DNA of 64,000 nt from Chalciporus piperatus. Its lineage: Eukaryota > Basidiomycota > Agaricomycetes > Boletales > Boletaceae. Position 1 is the stretch's first letter; each line of letters starts with the position of its first letter. Shown here piece by piece: positions 1-11,060 of the stretch. Below the pieces are notes generated by a model. It made no database searches, was not told the origin of the DNA, and was given only the letters and a program-made list of their open reading frames with translations. Location of the stretch: NCBI GenBank assembly GCA_038093975.1, contig JBBPTG010000003.1, positions 1 through 64,000 on the forward strand. Direction: 5' to 3'. Position numbers and translations under genes: made by a program.

Positions 1-252
1 CTACGCATTGAGGCTCCATGCATCGGCCCATTCCTACGCATTGACACTGATTGCATCGGCCCATTCCTACGCATTGAGGCTCAATGCATCGGCCCATCCC
101 TACACATTGAGGCTCAATGCATCGGCCCATCCCTACACATTGAGGCTCAACCCATCGGCCCATCCCTACACATTGAGGCTCAACCCATCGGCCCATCCCT
201 ACACATTGAGGCTCAACCCATTGGCCCATTCCTACACATTGAGGCTCATCCC
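1..252. repeat. 33-bp minisatellite, about 7.6 copies
   Basis: A 33-base unit (core CATTGAGGCTCAA followed by CATCGGCCCATCCC) is repeated head to tail from the window edge to about 252. Copies on the left differ slightly (GCATTGA for ACATTGA). Because 33 is a multiple of three, the array reads as an open frame with an 11-residue repeat (LRLNPSAHPYT), but no start, splice signals or downstream domain suggest a gene. The array probably continues to the left of the window. Confidence 0.9.
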
Positions 253-744
253 TATTCTCTATGGGCCGAACCCTGATGCAGGCAGGACTGGGTGATTAGC
301 ACCAGTCGGCCAGGTCCTACCTCATGGAACCTTTGTGTTGGCCATTCCTATTGCCAGGGCACAATGGTACATTGGCTGATCCCTACTCTACGTGTACATT
401 CTATTACTAGCCGATCCCTAACCTAGGTGATCATACACCAGCGGCCAATCGTTAGCCGGCCAGTAGAGCACGGCCTAATTGGCGATCGGCTGGCCTTGCT
501 GTACGGCCTAATGAGCTGAATGGGCTCGCCGGCCTCACTAGGTGAGTTTTCACTTACCCACCACCACATCCTCACCTCGAACATGATACATAGCCACTCG
601 TGCCCCACCACCACTTCCCACTGTAGCACCATACATGTACTAGTTAGACAGATATATTTCACATTTTTCCTGAACTCCTGAACTACATAAAGTGTGAAAT
701 AATTGTAAAATATAGTGAAATAGTCATTGGGTACTGGATTGCTG
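253..744. other. Gene-free spacer
   Basis: Nothing recognised. The sequence contains scattered GGCCGAT/GGCCAAT words reminiscent of the preceding minisatellite, suggesting decayed repeat sequence. Short open frames here have no recognisable protein character. Confidence 0.6.
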
Positions 745-1165
745 AACCCCTGAGTGGCTGGGTTACTGGAGTGACTGGATTACTGGAGTGACTGGATTAC
801 TGGAGTGACTGGATTACTGGAGTGACTGGATTACTGGACCCCTGAGTGGCTGGGTTACTAGAGTGACTAGATTACTGGACCCCTGAGTGACTGGATTACT
901 GGAGTGACTGGATGACTAGGATGACTGTATAACTGGACTGGCTGGATGACTGAAGTGACTGGATGACTGGATTGACTGGACCACTGGACCACTGGACTAC
1001 TGAAATGACTGGATAACTGGATAACTGGATAACTGGATAACTGAGACTACTGAAATGACTGGATGACTGGATGACTGGGCCACTGAGACAACTGAAATGT
1101 CTTCATGACTGGGCTAATGAACTAATGAGATTACTGAAATGACTGGCTGACTGGATGACTGGGCA
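745..1165. repeat. Degenerate 17-bp tandem repeat
   Basis: Units of the type GTGACTGGATTACTGGA are repeated with increasing decay. The best copies lie at about 770-840; later copies reduce to ACTGGATGACTGGAT and ACTGGATAACTGGATA words. No coding potential is seen. Confidence 0.85.
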
Positions 1166-1985
1166 ACTGAGCAACTGGCGTACTGGTTTAACTGATCCAG
1201 TCATTCCAGTAACTTCAGACTTTTTGCAGTGTTGCTGATGAAGCTAAACGAGCGATGTGGACCAGTGCGAGTTGCGGCTTGAGTCGATCGAGTCGAGTGA
1301 TCCTGATGTCCAGGAAACCGAACCAGGCAGTCAACGAGTCGAGCAATGCTGATGTCGTGGAAGTCGAACCAGGTGGTCAACGAGCCCAACAGACGAGCGA
1401 AACACGTTGAAAGCCGCTGAAGACGCGCCAAGCCGCGAAAACACGCGACCAGACGAGGCCCCAGCGCCAATCAACAAATCTGAGGAGGCGATTCAACGGA
1501 CTCGAGGATATCGCGATCGGATTCGAGGGAATCGAGGGCGCAGGAGCGGTCCTCAACGAGTGGAGGGTCGAAACGAGCGAAACGAGTGGTTGCAGACTGC
1601 GAGTGGCGGCTCAAGATGATTAAGTCAAAACGACACTGGCGACGACGAGGAATCCCGGGCCGTAGACGATGAGGTCGGGAGGTCGACGGGGAGGTCGAAG
1701 ATGACAACACACCGGCGTTTGATGACGATGGGTACTAGCTTGAAGACGAGGTGCTCGTCAGAGAAGAGGGCGCTCAGGCGGGCTAATACGACTTCTGTGC
1801 TGCACTAAGTATGTTGAATTCAATTGGTTTGCTGCGTATGTACGATATGTAATGGATAGTGTACAATTGACCGTGACTGTCGACAACTGCCAGCGACTGT
1901 CGGCAGTAGATTGGTCTGGGTGCAGAAATAGACATAGCTGTGGGCAGTTAGTATCTGATGGTGTCTGTCCGACTGCAGCAACTGC
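1166..1985. other. Gene-free spacer with a dispersed-repeat segment
   Basis: Short open frames on both strands resemble no protein I know. The stretch around 1395-1470 (CGAAACACGT, then AGCCGCGA and ACGCGACCAGACGA) is clearly related to 29905-29985, so it is a dispersed repeat rather than a gene. Its element type is not identified. Confidence 0.5.
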
Positions 1986-2019
1986 ATGCAGTCGCCTCAG
2001 ACAGGTGACCTTTTCCTGA

Positions 2020-2140
2020 TGAACTCCCCCCAAGCATCCCCTTTTTTCTTCGTGAAAAAGAAAGACGGAAAACTCCGCCCCTGCCAAGACTATCGGTATC
2101 TCAACGAACATACTACCCGAGATGCATATCCACGGACCGC
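2020..2140 (+). pseudogene. Ty3/gypsy reverse transcriptase remnant
   Basis: About 45 codons in one plus-strand frame read [17 protein letters not shown] followed by [19 protein letters not shown]. This is the well-conserved N-terminal part of Ty3/gypsy (Metaviridae) reverse transcriptases. The expected continuation towards the catalytic YxDD region is absent: after about 2140 the frame runs into unrelated sequence and the palindromic element. There are no integrase, RNase H or LTR signals nearby. It is a truncated, non-functional retrotransposon fragment. Confidence 0.85.
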
Positions 2141-2249
2141 ACTTGTCATTCAATTTTCTTTCGTTCAAAAATCTACGCTCGTGGACACATCCTCAGCACG
2201 ATCCCACCTCGCTCCCGACCTCGCGGTTGCAACTCACGCCAACTCGCAC

Positions 2250-4690
2250 CCTTGGCAGCACTTTTTTGAGGCTCCCACGGTCTTACAGACCAATTTCCCT
2301 CTACAAGGGAAATTGGTCTGTGAGACCGGACTACCCCACTCAGCTCTCCCCTATGGCCCTAAAATGGCATCCAGGTACCTGACAGACCTCTTGGGGACCT
2401 CTCGCGAGGCTTGCACGAGCCTCCACCAGCACAGCCACACCGCATTTTTTCGGTCCTGGCAGCTAGGTATTTTTTTTTCACGAGGGGCCTCTTGGGGGCC
2501 TCCCTCGGACCTCTCGCGAGCCTCGCACGTGCCTCCACCAGCACAGCCACCCCGCTTTGTTTCGGTGATAGCTAGGTCCGTGTTTCTTTTGTTTTGTTTC
2601 ATTTTTTCATATGTTTTTTGCAACGCATCCGATGCTTACGTAATCGCTTCGACCCAGCACCTCCAGAACGCGCACGACATGTCCATTTTGGGACACATAG
2701 TTCCAACATACCCTCCTCTCACTTTTCTGCTCGACCACTCGCTTCCCTGGCCTCAGGGACTGTTACAGTGGGTAATACCAATGTAGTACAGTGTTATTTA
2801 ACAGTTCTGACCGCTTCATTGGTCATATCAAGATGTATATAGGTAGATAGATGCAAATGAATAGAAAACAAAAAATGCGACCGCTTTTTTGATTGGCTGG
2901 GTAGATATGCTATAAGACTCGATTACTAAGTAGTGAACATGTATTGGAACAATATCCTAGCATCTCAGACAGCAGGGATCTGTCCCTGTGATGTAGGAGT
3001 AGATTGCCCTCCTGCCCCTGAATAACAAAAAAGCGGTTCGCATTTTTGATCAACTAGATAGATATGGTGTTAAAATTGATACATAGGTACCTCATACATG
3101 TATCTACAGGGTACCAGAAGCTCAGACACCAGGGGGCCTCCCCTGGGATGCAGGAATAGATATGATGCCTATCACTATATGCTCTGAAGCGGTCTGGCCA
3201 GTAGTCAATACATCAGGGTATCTATCTAGGAACCTAGATTACATATAGTAAATCACATCCCCAAGTTTTCGAGAGGCTAGGTTCATAATTGAGTGCAGGA
3301 GAAAGCAAATGACATTGAAGAAGCGTGAGAAACTGACCAGAAACTTAGGAGACTTGCAAAAACATACCAGGAACACAACAATATGGGGCTCAGGGTGTGC
3401 CAGGAACAGAGGGACAGTCAATGGGTGTCATTAGGAACTATTCTAGCTACTGTGCCTACTGCATACTCCTAGCATTCTGTGGTATCTCAGTAAATCTCCT
3501 ATAACCCACTGAAGTAACTCAACTGAACTATTAGTCCTCAAGTAGTGAACTGTTGGAAGCTTCAATGCAATGATCGCTTTTTGAGCATCCTGATAGCACA
3601 GAATGCCAGGAACAGTAGCTAGAATAGTTCCTAATGATACCCATTGACTGTCCCTCTTTTCCTATCACACCCTGAGCTCCACATTGTTGTGTTCCTGGTA
3701 TGTTTTTGCAAGTCTCCTGAGTTTCTGCTCACTTTCTCACGCTTTTTGTATGACATTTGCTTTCTCCTGCACTCAATCCTGAAGCTAGCCTCTCGCAAAT
3801 TTGGGGATCTAGTGTAATTTATGTATTCTATATACCTAGATAGTTGCCCTGATGTATAGATCAGTGGATTGACCGCTTCAGAGCATGTAGTAATAGGCAT
3901 CATATCTATTCCTGCATCCCAGGGGAGGCCCCCTGGTGTCTGAGCTTCTGGTACCCTGTAGATACATGTATGAGGTACCAATGTATCAATTTTAACACCA
4001 TATCTATCTAGTTGATCAAAAATGCGAACCGCTTTTTTGTTATTCAGGGGCAGGAGGGCAATCTACTCCTACATCACAGGGACAGATCCCTGCTATCTGA
4101 GCTGCTAGGATATTGTTCCAATACATATCCACTACTTAGGAATCAAGTCTTATAACATATTTACCCAGCCAATCAAAAATGCGAACACATTTTTGGTTTT
4201 CTGACATTTGTAGATATCTACCTATATACAGTCTAAGATTACAAGTAAAGCGGTTGAAAATGCCAAATAACACTGTACAGTACTGGGATAATAAATTGGA
4301 ACAATCCCTGAGGGCAGGGAAGCGAATGGTTGAGCAGAAAAGTGAGGGGAGGGTATGTTGAATCTATGTGTCCCAAAATGGACATGTTGTAGGCGTTCTG
4401 GAAGTGCCGGCGGCGCGCGAGAACGAACAATCTAAGCGATTATGTAAGCATCGATGCATCGCACAAAACATATGAAGAAATGAAGAAAAACATACCTAGC
4501 TATACATAGTGCCAGGACTGAAGAAAATGCGGTGTGGCTGTGCTGGTGGAGGCTCATGCGAGGCTCGCGAGAGGCCCGCGGGAGGCCCCGAAGAGGCCCC
4601 GAGTGAAATTCCTGGCAAGAGCCTCCAAAGAGGGGGTCTAAGAGACCCATTGTTCCCTACAAGGAAAATGGGTCTGTGAGACCTCTATTG
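2250..4690. mobile_element. ~2.4 kb near-palindromic element with long inverted arms
   Basis: The left arm (about 2250-3481) is repeated in reverse complement as the right arm (about 3597-4690), around a unique centre of about 115 bases. Matching pairs include the block with GGTACCAGAAGCTCAGACACC at 3110 against its complement at 3930, GGGGCAGGAGGGCAATCTAC at 4045 against 3000, and the GGCTGTGCTGGTGGAGGC block at 4530 against copies at 2420 and 2540. The left arm carries an internal duplication (2388-2450 and 2480-2570). No transposase frame is present. This fits a non-autonomous fold-back or long-TIR DNA element, or two copies inserted head to head. Confidence 0.75.
2279..2327. repeat. 21-bp-stem hairpin at the outer part of the left arm
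   Basis: GGTCTTACAGACCAATTTCCC, seven loop bases, then its complement with one mismatch. A weaker version (GGGTCT...AGACCC) occurs at about 4635-4683 in the right arm, so it is part of the element's outer region. Confidence 0.8.
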
Positions 4691-5540
4691 GGGCCGAAAA
4701 GTGCTGCCTGAGGTGACCTCAAATACGCAAATTTTCGGCCGAACCTTATAGGGAGCTTCAGGGGGCCTATTTTTACCCTAAAAATTTGGCGCAACACGAA
4801 AAAAATAGCTAAAAATCCCGAAAAATGCGCAAACGACTCCTCTCGTTGAGTTGTTGATGATCCCATAAAGAAAAGGTCTATCAGAGTTGTCTAAAAATGT
4901 GTGGTGTGATGGTATTGAACGCTAGTCCCTTCCCAATTAGGCAACTGTCCCCTGATTACTAAGCTTATGCTCTCAGCCTCGTGCGGTCAGTAGGTATCAA
5001 GTCGGGGCGGGGTAGGCTTACAGGCATCTGGATTGGCCTCACCTTGACATTTCTTCGTCAACTGAACGTCAACTGAGAAGTTGAGACACCGTGGTTTGCT
5101 TCAGTCCACTTCAGATCACCCCCAACGCCCCAAAGGGGTACACAACATTCCGGAAATTGGCCCAAAAATTTGGCGCACCAAAAATGTCGTGGGAAAAACT
5201 TCGGAGCAGTGTTTTTTGCATCCTTTTGACAATCTAAGTCCAAATCCACTCTCAGTTTCCTGTAGAAAACTCATATTTTTGCGTTATAGAACCGGTGGGC
5301 TTTGCGTGTCCGCAACTATAGGTCCAACTCGAAACAACCCGTGGGATACTTGTAACTTGGCTCAAAGTTCAACGCCTCAAGTTTGGGTCTGGATAAACCA
5401 TCATGGCCACCCTAAACGATTCTGAATAGCCTTACAGTTTGCCAGTGCGTACTGCCCGAGCTATACAGCCTATATGACTTCCACCCTGATACGCAGATAG
5501 CTCTGCGCAGCAAGAACCTATCCTCCAGTGAGCGGGCCGA
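4691..5540. other. Gene-free spacer with a weak tRNA-like segment
   Basis: AT-rich sequence with short open frames, none recognisable. On the minus strand at 4905-4985 there is an A-box-like TAAGCTTAGTAATCAGG and a B-box-like GCGTTCAATACC, with a T run nearby. Its T stem does not pair, so I do not call a tRNA; a decayed tRNA-derived SINE is possible. Confidence 0.35.
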
Positions 5541-5544
5541 TCAT

Positions 5545-6150
5545 CCGGAAACACCGAGGAAGTACTGGAAGTACCTATAGATCCGGGCGACGCACGCCCC
5601 CATATCTAAGTATTGTGAATTTGTGACTAGCTCAGAGAAGCTGTCGACAGAATGTCTCAGCTGAGACGGCCCAGTGACCAGACCTGGCACGTGGAAATAC
5701 ACACGTAGATGTTGTTGTGTGGCCCGTCGCCGTAACGTGGTTATGATAGGCTGCTGAAGCTGCCCACAGCCTCCCCAGTCACCCTCAGGCTTAGCACACA
5801 AGCGCTTGCACAACTGGCACTGAATAGAGCAAAGTCGAGCATCACATTCATGGATATCATGACTGACATTGCTGCAAAGTTGATAAGAGCATGTGTCTTA
5901 GTGTCCACAAGGTTACCTCGAAATTCGGCACGTCCCCGGACAAGGACAAGAATACACAGCCGTCGGCGAGTCCGACGCGACACTCTAAATGACCAGTCAT
6001 CGATCGCGACCTATGGTTTACTCACCTCGCCACAAGCATGAACTGGTGCGGCACACTGATGCTCATCGTTGGGATGATGGTCTGTGACCTTCATCATATG
6101 GTTGAGCGGGGGAAGTTTGAAAGTCCAACCACAAAATTTGCCAAGCACTG
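5545..6150 (-). pseudogene. Decayed fragment of the Z-family zinc-finger region (Z3)
   Basis: The minus strand reads HPNDEHQCAAPVHACGE near 6050-6100 and HECDARLCSIQCQLCKRLC near 5800-5850. These match the Cys-rich exons of genes Z1 (HPGNEHLCAAPLHTCGK; HECDARACSVQCQLCKRAC) and Z2. Intervening exons are frameshifted or lost and no other domain of Z is present. It is a relic of a third Z copy about 7 kb from the tandem pair. Confidence 0.75.
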
Positions 6151-6396
6151 CGAGATCGCAGTTCTTGACCTCATCGGAGTCAGGGAGATATTGGGGAACA
6201 GCTTCCGTTCCGTGTGGCTGTGCACATGATCAAGCACTTTGCTTGGGACTTTTTCGCTTTCGGATTGCTTTCGAACTACCTCCAGTCTCGCACCTTAAAA
6301 GAGAAGGAACGACCGTCTTCCTAAGTAAGGGGCTGCCTACGGGAGACTAATCTCGCATACTACTACTACTACAACCACTCCGCGCCCGGTACGGAC

Positions 6397-8116
6397 ATGT
6401 CTGTTGACGAACTACTTCAAACAGTGAGTATCACGACGATTTAGAAAGGTTTCTGAAATCAATTTTCCTGCAGCTCCAGGCATTCGATACTGATGCAATC
6501 GTAAGATTCAAATCTCGTCTCGCTCTCATGAAAACGCTGATTGTGAGCCGCAGTTTCCGTCCCATGACACTCCGTACTCCAAGTACTCCACCACGAACTA
6601 CGCTGCATCGGGCATTGATATTCCCGTGATTCGTGACATCGTGTCCCAGTGTCGAGACCAGCTCATCACCATCGACACCATCCTTGACCTAATGGAGACC
6701 ATTGTCCATGAGCTCAGCGACAGGCGCGAGCAGATTACGTCTTCGATGACGACGCACAAAGGCTACATATCGTGCATCCGCCGCCTCCCAGCAGATGTAC
6801 TCAGAGAGATCTTCATGCATTGTTTGCCCGACGAAAAATATCTCACCCCAGATCCGGACATACCACCATTACTCCTAACCCAAATCTGTGGGAGTTGGAA
6901 AGAGGTAGCTCTTGACACGCCGAGACTGTGGTGTTCGCTTTCGATCAAGGAGACTGAGGAGGATCTGATTGACTTTTATCACGAAAATTGGCTCAGAAAT
7001 GCGAGGCTCTGCCCGCTTTCACTTGAAGTCAGTTTGCTTTGCGAGATTGATGAAGAATACTGGCCGTCAATGGCCATCAACTTCACGCGGCTGTACAGAA
7101 GTAGGTGTACAGACCTCAGCGTCCACTTTGACGGGGCTTACGGCCTGAAGAAGTTGCTGGAGGATCTCCCCAATCTAGAGCGTTTGACCCTTAACGGGGA
7201 TATGGATACTCTGAGACCGGAGAAAATATCGATCGTCCAACCGCACCCTCGCCTTCACACTCTCATCATCAACTCTCCCACTTTCGTCTCGGCGGTGACA
7301 TCTACTTTCCACCCAGGATGGACACACCTCGTACGTCTTGCAGCATCGCTCTCAAGTGATTCGAATCATGTCGACGAGCACATCTTCTCGACGCTCCTGC
7401 GAGTGTGTCCCAACCTCGAGCACCTCGCCTTCTCTCCCGTTCGCATTGACAAACAGGACGACCCTGTCGCACTGACCCATTCAAAACTCCGGATGTTGGA
7501 CATAGGGGAGCTGTATAACCACAATTCGAATTCGGACACATTTATGTTCCCAAATTTATCCCACCTCCGCGTCCGTGGGCCTATCAATGCCAACACAATC
7601 TTCGATGACACTCCTATTCCCGAGGATTCCTTTCCCCATGGATTAGGGAATCGTGTCTTCAAGATGACCCTGCTCAGTGGTTCCTCCCCCCACCTCCAAC
7701 CTCATGCTCTCTTCATGGTCTTCAATCCCGGGTGGACGGAACTCACACACCTCAAACTGGACATCCAGGTTGAAGCCAAGTTTTGCTTGATACCCCTCCA
7801 ATTTTGTCCTCGCCTCGAAAGTATGGTTTTATCCATAACCGACAGCTGGAGGTACCCGAAACGCCCCGATCCTCTCACCCATCACATGCTTCGCTCGCTG
7901 ACGATCGAAGAACGCTATACCTCGGTAGCCAAATTTTTCGCCACGTTCACATTGCCCAGCTTGTGTCATCTCGACGTCAGTCAGTACTCTCATCCCATCC
8001 CTGGCCACATCAACATTTCAAGCAGTTCTTTGATCGTTCACGTTGTCCACTCGAGACGCTCAAGATTAGGGCAGAAAGGATTACCAGGGAGGAACGGGAA
8101 GAGATCACTTCGTTGA
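6397..8116 (+). CDS. F-box protein A (late frameshift)
   Basis: Predicted agaricomycete F-box protein, a likely substrate adaptor for an SCF ubiquitin ligase. Exons: 6397-6423 (MSVDELLQT), 6474-6500 (LQAFDTDAI) and 6554-8116, with GTGAGT/CAG and GTAAGA/CAG boundaries and the frame kept throughout. The start is supported by the same 27-nt first exon in genes B and C. After a coiled-coil-like stretch (DQLITIDTILDL) comes the F-box (RRLPADVLREIFMHCLP) and CGSWKEVALDTPRLWCSL, then leucine-rich repeat-like sequence. Near 7990-8005 the homology to B moves to another frame (PWPHQHFKQFFDRSRCPLETLKI, ending 8211), so a 1- or 2-base indel replaces the last ~70 residues with an unrelated tail. Possibly a young pseudogene. 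Confidence 0.85.
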
Positions 8117-8216
8117 TACCTACTTTGAAAGATCTGGATTTGTATGATCGGGCGGATAGCGTGGACAACTGGATAAAGAGCTTAGGGGTCCCTAGTCTGC
8201 TCGACTGGTGAAAAAG

Positions 8217-8963
8217 ACTCTTTGTAATGTTCAGCAGAATAAATTTGAATATGATGGGATGGCTGTCGCGTCGGGAGGGCTTTTGGATTAGAATCACTCA
8301 GACTCTTTGAGTCTGGCTTGAATGAATGATTTGAATCGGACTACCCAGGCTTGCAGATACAGTCGAAAAAATATCTAGTCAATCATGGCAGCATTCGCGC
8401 TAATTCCCTCAGACTCTTCCCTATTCCTAGGTGTTTCCTGGCTACGTGTTTAGTTGAATACTGAACAGAATGTACAGGCCGCGTTCCTGTTCTGCATGAC
8501 CATGACATCGTTCGTCAACATTTGGCAACTTCGACCGATAGTACTACCCTGTGGCAGACTTGGATTTTCAAGGCACACCTCGTCGAGCACATGCAGCACA
8601 ACCAGGTTGCTGCAGTGGATATCCGATGACATGTGCGCACGACTGCATGCCACTTGGCCCATGTGCCAGTTGCCACCATCTTGTGGCATGTGGTCATGTT
8701 GACATGAAACGTACCTTGTCCGATCACGCTCTACAAAAGTCTACAAACGTTCTACGCTAATAAGGCTAGCTAACCTTAGCTAACCGACGGAAACCTTAAC
8801 TTGACATTGACTTGTCGGTTTTACAGCTGGGCCTGACAAGGCCTGTCAGTGGCCCCAGTGACTTGTCTGGTGACCAGATTGGCGCCTGACATTGCCGGAG
8901 ACAAAACCCCTGGACCTCCCTGGACCCACTGCTGTACGCGTCTAGCCCCTGCAACTTCACGAA
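8217..8963. other. Spacer and promoter region of F-box B
   Basis: No gene recognised. Open frames overlap on both strands around 8450-8760 in sequence rich in imperfect inverted GTGGCATGTGG/CCACATG words and look like chance frames. The part next to 8964 is the presumed promoter and 5' UTR of F-box B. Confidence 0.6.
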
Positions 8964-10785
8964 ATGTCTGTGGAAGAACTATTTCGGACAGTGAGTACTC
9001 CCACTGCCCAGTCGAACAACCGGAGGCAAGTGACTTAACCTTCCCCGGACAGCTCCACGCGTTTGAGACACATGCAGTGGCGATCGTAAGATCAAACATC
9101 GACTTGCTGGTGACGACAACTCTGATGATATGATATCGCAGTTTCCAGGGACGTCTCTCGCCACTCCATACTCCAACCATACTTCTACAAACGACGTCGC
9201 GTCTGGCTTGGAAATCCCAAAGATTCACGACGTCGTCTCCCAGCGTCGGGACCAGCTCAATGTTCTCGATACCATTCTGGAACGAACAAAGTCCGTCATT
9301 CATCAGCTCTACGACAAGCGCGAGCAGATCGTGTCTTCGATGAAGATACACGAGGGTCTCGTATCGTCTATCCGCAGCCTCCCCACAGACGTTCTCAGCG
9401 ATATCTTCATGCACTGTTTGCCCGAGGACATGTACCTCACCCCGGATATACGAAGAGCGCCGTTGTTGTTGACACGGGTCTGTAGGAGATGGCGAGATGT
9501 TGCGCTTGCCACACCGAGATTGTGGTGTTCGTTGTCTATCGCAGACACTAGCCAGGACTCGGAACGACGGCTTAGCCTCTACCAACATTGGCTCGCGAAT
9601 TCAAGTGGATGTCCGCTTTCGCTCAAACTCCATTTAACTCCACGGCTTCACAGACAACAGTGTCAGTGGAATATGTTGTCCACCGAGTTCTCGCGGCGGT
9701 ACACCAGCCGGTGCACCGAACTTAACGTCTCCTTCGACGCCGCCCGTAATCTGGCTCCGTTGCTTGTGAATGTTCCTATTCTGGAGCAGCTCACCCTCAC
9801 TGGAGGGATGGATACTATACGAAAGGAGCAGCCAATATCGATCGTCCAACCTCGCCCCCGCCTTCACACTCTCACCATCGAAGCCCCTGTTTTTGGCCCA
9901 GAGACTCTGTCTTTCTTCAATCCAGGATGGACGAACCTCACGCGCCTCGCAGTCCTGCTCCTGGATTCGCAATCTCAGGTCGATAACCACATCTTCTTGA
10001 CGCTCCTGAAAATGTGTCCCAATCTCGAGCACTTTGTCTTTTCCCCTTTCCTCATTCAGAGAAACAACAACCCTGTCACACTGACACATTCGAAACTCCG
10101 TATGTTGAACATACACATATTCGGCGGGAATTCGTTTTCGGACACGCTGATATTTCCCAATCTGCGACATCTCCGCGTTCGCAAGGTTCAGGATGTCCAT
10201 GGTATCTTCAACGATATCCCCATCCCCGAGCAGCCCTTGCCGAATGGGGATCGTAGCCTCGTCATGACCTTTGACTATCTTTTTTACGAACGCGATGCCT
10301 TCATGATGGTCTTCAATCCCAACTGGGCAGAGCTCACTCGCATCAGAGTGGACACCGAATACGGCACCCATTCCGTCTTATTACCCCTCGAGTTTTGTCC
10401 CCGACTCGAAACCATGGCCATCACCATCGTCAGCGTCGTAAACGGGACTCACGACGCTCCTCTCGTTCATCACGGCCTTCGCTCGTTGACCCTTGGCGTC
10501 AAATGTGGGTCGGTCGACAGACTCTTGGATACGTTGACGTTGCCCAATTTGCGTCATCTCGAATTGAGGATGAAGTCACAGTGGCCGCATGAGGTGTTCA
10601 AGCAGTTCATTTCTCGGTCGAACTGTCCGCTTGAGACGCTCAAGATCAGGGGAGCGGAGGTATCTATTGGGGAACGGGAAGAACTTGGATCGTTGATACC
10701 TACCTTGGAACATCTCGACTTGGAGGATAAGGAGAGATATGCGGATCGCTCCTTTCAATCGTGTCAGAAGTTGCCGGTGTGGTAG
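8964..10785 (+). CDS. F-box protein B
   Basis: Intact paralogue of gene A, 567 residues in this model. Exons: 8964-8990 (MSVEELFRT), 9053-9085 (LHAFETHAVAI) and 9142-10785, with GTGAGT/CAG and GTAAGA/CAG introns. The F-box lies near residue 100 (RSLPTDVLSDIFMHCLP), followed by a conserved VCRRWRDVALATPRLWCSL segment. The rest is leucine-rich-repeat-like with recurring PNLEHF and PRLHTLTI units, the usual substrate-binding half of these proteins. It ends in SCQKLPVW just before repeat R1. The likely role is Skp1 binding and ubiquitin ligase substrate choice; the target is unknown. Confidence 0.9.
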
Positions 10786-10814
10786 GTCGAGGAACATGAG
10801 GGACGGTACCTGGG

Positions 10815-11060
10815 ACATTTATGTAACATTACTTGGTCGTGGACTCCGGAAACGCTCAGTGTACACTTATTGTCGATACCATGCGGACAAAGATTTCGTT
10901 CAGCACTTTCTTTTGATCTAGATAGCCCCTGGCATGCCACAACGTCAGGGTCTAACAATTTTTAACCCCAACCATCACAAAGGCGATTCGTGGACGACTG
11001 GGCACCACGAATCTGCTCCGGATGCACAGGGATTTGCTTATCCTACGGGCTGCCGAACTT
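10815..11060. repeat. Dispersed repeat R1, copy a (partial)
   Basis: Shares CAGTGTACACTTATTGTCGA, ACCATGCGGACAAAGATTTCG and the GGCATGCC...GTCAGGGTCTAAC block with 12625-13068, and partly with 21111-21462. This copy lacks the middle third. No coding capacity or clear terminal repeats are seen. Confidence 0.8.

Noticed and set aside
745..1165. CRISPR-like array
   Set aside because: The repeats are contiguous without unique spacers, and the organism is a eukaryote.
1986..2786. 266-codon open frame as a complete gene
   Set aside because: Only the first ~50 codons resemble reverse transcriptase; the rest is the palindromic element read by chance.
4905..4985. A functional tRNA gene
   Set aside because: T stem and acceptor stem do not pair and the anticodon arm is not recognisable.
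8450..8760. Four overlapping open frames on both strands
   Set aside because: Low-complexity inverted words (GTGGCATG/CATGCCAC) create mirrored frames; no homology or splice signals.
9634..10371. 245-codon minus-strand frame
   Set aside because: It is the antisense shadow of F-box B, whose plus-strand frame has clear homology.
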